Shown in pieces: positions 61,762-64,000 of a stretch of DNA of 64,000 nucleotides. Source of the DNA: Ciceribacter sichuanensis. GTDB lineage: Bacteria; Pseudomonadota; Alphaproteobacteria; Rhizobiales; Rhizobiaceae. Numbering within the stretch: position 1 is the stretch's first letter; each line of letters begins with the position of its first letter. The DNA lies in the NCBI RefSeq assembly GCF_024055605.1, contig NZ_JAMXLX010000002.1:372001-436000 (forward strand), given 5' to 3'. Both the position numbers and the translations under genes were made by a program. Under the pieces are notes generated by a model. The model saw only the letters and a program-made list of their open reading frames with translations. It did not search any database and was not told the origin of the DNA.

Positions 61762-63099
61762 ATGAACTCCCTCCCATTGACGCAGACAAAATCCCGCCCC
61801 CTCGACGGCCGCGACTACAAGACGCTTGGCCTCTCCGCACTCGGTGGCGCTCTCGAATTTTATGATTTCATCATCTTCGTCTTCTTTGCAACGGTGATCG
61901 GCAAGCTGTTCTTTCCCGAGGGCATGCCGGACTGGCTGATTCTGATCCAGACCTTCGGCATCTTCGCCGCCGGTTATCTGGTTCGCCCGCTGGGTGGCAT
62001 CATTCTCGCGCATTTCGGCGACCGCTTCGGCCGCAAGAAGGTTTTCGCCTTCTCCATCCTGCTGATGGCGCTCTCGACGCTCGGCATGGCGCTCATGCCA
62101 ACCTACCAGACGATCGGCGTCGCTGCGCCCGTCCTGCTCATCGTTTTGCGCATGTTGCAGGGTGCAGCGATCGGCGGCGAGGTTCCCGGAGCATGGACCT
62201 TCGTGGCCGAGCATGTACCCGCCCGCCGCACCGGCCTTGCCTGCGGTATCCTCACGTCAGGCCTATCGCTCGGCATCCTTCTGGGATCGATGATCGCCAC
62301 GCTGGTCAACACCATCTTCGTGCCCGAGGAAGTGGCCTCCTACGCCTGGCGCATCCCCTTCTTGCTCGGTGGCATCTTCGGCCTCATCGCCGTCTATCTG
62401 CGCCGCTGGCTGGAAGAAACGCCTGTTTTCGCCGAAATGAAGCGCAGCAACGCGCTGTCGGCCAGCCTGCCGCTCAAGGCTGTACTCCGCGACCATCCGC
62501 GCGCGGTCATCATCTCCGTCCTGCTGACCTGGGTTCTTTCCGCGGCAATCGTCGTCACCACGCTGATGACGGCAACCTTCCTGCAGAAACTCTACGGCTA
62601 CACCGCCCGCGAGTCGCTTGCCGCGACCTCCTTCGGAACGCTTTTCCTGATGGTCGGCGTGGTCGCCGCAGGCGCCCTGATCGACCGCATCGGCAGCGGC
62701 AAGTTCTTCACCTTCGGCAGTATCTTCTTCGCCGTCGCGACCTTTGCCTTCTACACCTATGCGGCAACGTCGCTCGAAATCCTCTTCGCGCTCTACGCCG
62801 TAATGGGCCTCTCGGTCGGAATGGTCGGTGCGGTTCCCTATGTGATGGTGCGCGCCTTCCCGGCTCCGGTCCGCTTTTCCGGCCTGTCGTTCTCCTACAA
62901 CATTTCTTACGCCGTCTTCGGCGGGCTGACGCCGATCGCGGTCACCACCATGCTCGCCGTCAACCCCATGGCCCATGCATGGTATCTGCTGTTCGTTGCG
63001 GCGCTTGCCTTCGCCATCGGCATCTATCTGCTCATCCATGGCGACAAGGTCGAGGCTCACGGCGCGGAACAGGAGACCCCGGCCCGCGCCGCAGCCTGA
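61762..63099 (+). CDS. MFS transporter, metabolite:H+ symporter (MHS) type
   Basis: This 445-residue transporter has 12 predicted helices. ALEFYDFIIFVFFATVIGKLFF, AAGYLVRPLGGIILAHFGDRFGRKKVF (MFS signature) and LRMLQGAAIGGEVPGAWTFVAEHVPARRTG are typical of the MHS family (dicarboxylates, citrate, proline/betaine, shikimate). Start at ATG 61762 with AGGA 8 bases upstream; an in-frame ATG at 61681 would add 27 residues without support. It is probably a proton symporter for an organic acid or betaine-like compound. The stop is 2 bases from the convergent esterase gene. Confidence 0.92.
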   Translation: MNSLPLTQTKSRPLDGRDYKTLGLSALGGALEFYDFIIFVFFATVIGKLFFPEGMPDWLILIQTFGIFAAGYLVRPLGGIILAHFGDRFGRKKVFAFSILLMALSTLGMALMPTYQTIGVAAPVLLIVLRMLQGAAIGGEVPGAWTFVAEHVPARRTGLACGILTSGLSLGILLGSMIATLVNTIFVPEEVASYAWRIPFLLGGIFGLIAVYLRRWLEETPVFAEMKRSNALSASLPLKAVLRDHPRAVIISVLLTWVLSAAIVVTTLMTATFLQKLYGYTARESLAATSFGTLFLMVGVVAAGALIDRIGSGKFFTFGSIFFAVATFAFYTYAATSLEILFALYAVMGLSVGMVGAVPYVMVRAFPAPVRFSGLSFSYNISYAVFGGLTPIAVTTMLAVNPMAHAWYLLFVAALAFAIGIYLLIHGDKVEAHGAEQETPARAAA

Positions 63100-63101
63100 T
63101 A

Positions 63102-64000
63102 TCAGATCGTTCCCGCCAGCCGGGATACGGCAAGACAAAGGGCGTCGAAGCCATCTTCGGCGCCCTTGCTCATATGGCGGGCGCGCAGCCAAGCATGCAC
63201 CATCTGCGGTTCCTCGCGAAACCACACATTGACACCGTCCTCGACCAGACGCGCCGCGTAAAGACGGGCATCATCCCTGAGCGGATCGAAATGCGCCGCC
63301 GCAACATAGGTTCGCGGCAGCCCCGCAAAGTCGTCGGAGAGCAGCGGAAAGGCCACCACGTCGTCTTCCGGAGCCTTGAGAACCTCGCGATAATAGCGGA
63401 CATCGGCCGTCGAAAGACCCGGAGCCTCACTCATTTCGACATAGGAGCCGGTAATGAGGTCGCCGCCGAGCCCCGGATAGATCAGCGCCTGCCCAAGGAT
63501 CTGCTCCGTCCGGCCCTCGTCCCTCGCCCTGAGGGTGAGGCCTGCGACGAGATTGCCGCCGGCGCTGTCGCCGATCAGCACCAGCCTGTCGCCATCAGCG
63601 ATCAGTGCATCGAGCACCGCCTGACAATCCTCATGCTGCGCCGGCCAGACATGTTCCGGCGCCAGCCGATAGTCGATCGCGGTGAGTTCCGCCCCGACAC
63701 GATCCGCAATCTCTGCGCAGATGGCGTCATGGCTTTCGAGCGAGCCGACGACGAAACCGCCGCCATGGATATAGACCAGCCTCGCAGCGGTCCTCACCTG
63801 AGCCGGTCGATAGAGACGCACCGGCACGCCGGCCACCTCTCCGTCGAGCTTCACAAGCCCCTCCGGCAGCGCGGGGGAGAACTGGGCGCAAAGGGCGTTG
63901 TACCAGATGCGCTGCTGGGCAATCGGGGCATCGACAGCATCTGGCGGATAGAAGCTGTCGCATTTTTCGAGAAAGGCGAGAATGCCCGGTTCCGTAGGCA
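63102..64000 (-). CDS. Alpha/beta hydrolase, HSL-like esterase (partial, 5' end beyond window)
   Basis: This esterase of the hormone-sensitive-lipase-like family runs off the right edge, so its start is not visible; about 299 codons lie inside. It has YIHGGGFVVG (oxyanion HGGG motif), YRLAPEHVWPA, the nucleophile elbow GDSAGGN and a late aspartate/histidine pair (HFDPLRDD and MVHAWLR), making a full Ser-Asp-His triad. A GTG at 63854 is internal, since the coding frame continues upstream (FLEKCDSFYPPDAV...IWYNALCAQFSP) to the window end. Convergent with the MHS transporter. Confidence 0.88.
   Translation of the reverse strand, partial: PTEPGILAFLEKCDSFYPPDAVDAPIAQQRIWYNALCAQFSPALPEGLVKLDGEVAGVPVRLYRPAQVRTAARLVYIHGGGFVVGSLESHDAICAEIADRVGAELTAIDYRLAPEHVWPAQHEDCQAVLDALIADGDRLVLIGDSAGGNLVAGLTLRARDEGRTEQILGQALIYPGLGGDLITGSYVEMSEAPGLSTADVRYYREVLKAPEDDVVAFPLLSDDFAGLPRTYVAAAHFDPLRDDARLYAARLVEDGVNVWFREEPQMVHAWLRARHMSKGAEDGFDALCLAVSRLAGTI

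Overview
The window is about 64 kb of GC-rich, densely coded chromosome-type DNA. It looks like an alphaproteobacterium of the Rhizobiales, most likely Rhizobiaceae. The evidence is a SahR-type regulator fused to a methyltransferase-like domain next to metF, a chemoreceptor ending in an EWEEF CheR/CheB tail, many ABC uptake systems each with its own regulator, and a carnitine dehydrogenase-thioesterase fusion of the type known from Sinorhizobium. I found no rRNA, tRNA, insertion sequence, prophage or CRISPR array. Apart from the first 345 bases, which hold one tiny ORF and a terminator, no gene-free stretch exceeds 300 bases.

Region 1 (1-8.6 kb) is mostly housekeeping and sensing on the minus strand: a 25-residue membrane peptide, sahR-metF with a clear operator, a transmembrane chemoreceptor, the ABC-F factor EttA and a large GT-C-like membrane protein. 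Region 2 (8.7-20.7 kb) is mixed: an alpha/beta hydrolase, a translationally coupled exporter / CoA-transferase / ThDP-enzyme operon, a LysR-SDR divergent pair, RidA, a DUF442 protein, an aldose-epimerase-like protein coupled to a MarR regulator, an L,D-transpeptidase, an orphan ParA and a small secreted protein.

Region 3 (20.8-28.6 kb) encodes a glutamine-synthetase-like ligase, an Fe-alcohol dehydrogenase, an aldehyde dehydrogenase, an N-formylglutamate-amidohydrolase-family protein and an APC permease. A divergent RpiR regulator faces the set. Together they fit a gamma-glutamylated amino-alcohol (ethanolamine-like) catabolic pathway. Region 4 (28.8-33.5 kb) is an ABC importer with a lone DhaL-like protein. 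Region 5 (33.5-39.4 kb) is a LuxR-type regulator divergent from a PotABCD-type importer whose operon ends in an SDR dehydrogenase.

Region 6 (39.4-52.3 kb) is a betaine pathway. A GlxA-type AraC regulator is divergent from a BKACE-family beta-keto acid cleavage enzyme, carnitine dehydrogenase-thioesterase, acyl-CoA dehydrogenase, ADP-forming CoA ligase and a clear CaiD homologue, followed by a dipeptide-type ABC importer. The set could take gamma-butyrobetaine or crotonobetaine through carnitine to glycine betaine. Region 7 (52.5-64 kb) has an acyltransferase, an XRE regulator divergent from an operon with a close paralogue of the importer's binding protein plus a CocE-type hydrolase and a zinc alcohol dehydrogenase. 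A soluble double-PAS chemoreceptor, an ACT-domain protein, an MHS-type transporter and an HSL-type esterase cut by the right edge complete the window.

GC-rich hairpins recur at the gene junctions of the transport operons, most often just after the binding-protein gene. Several divergent regulator/operon pairs carry good palindromes that are candidate operators.
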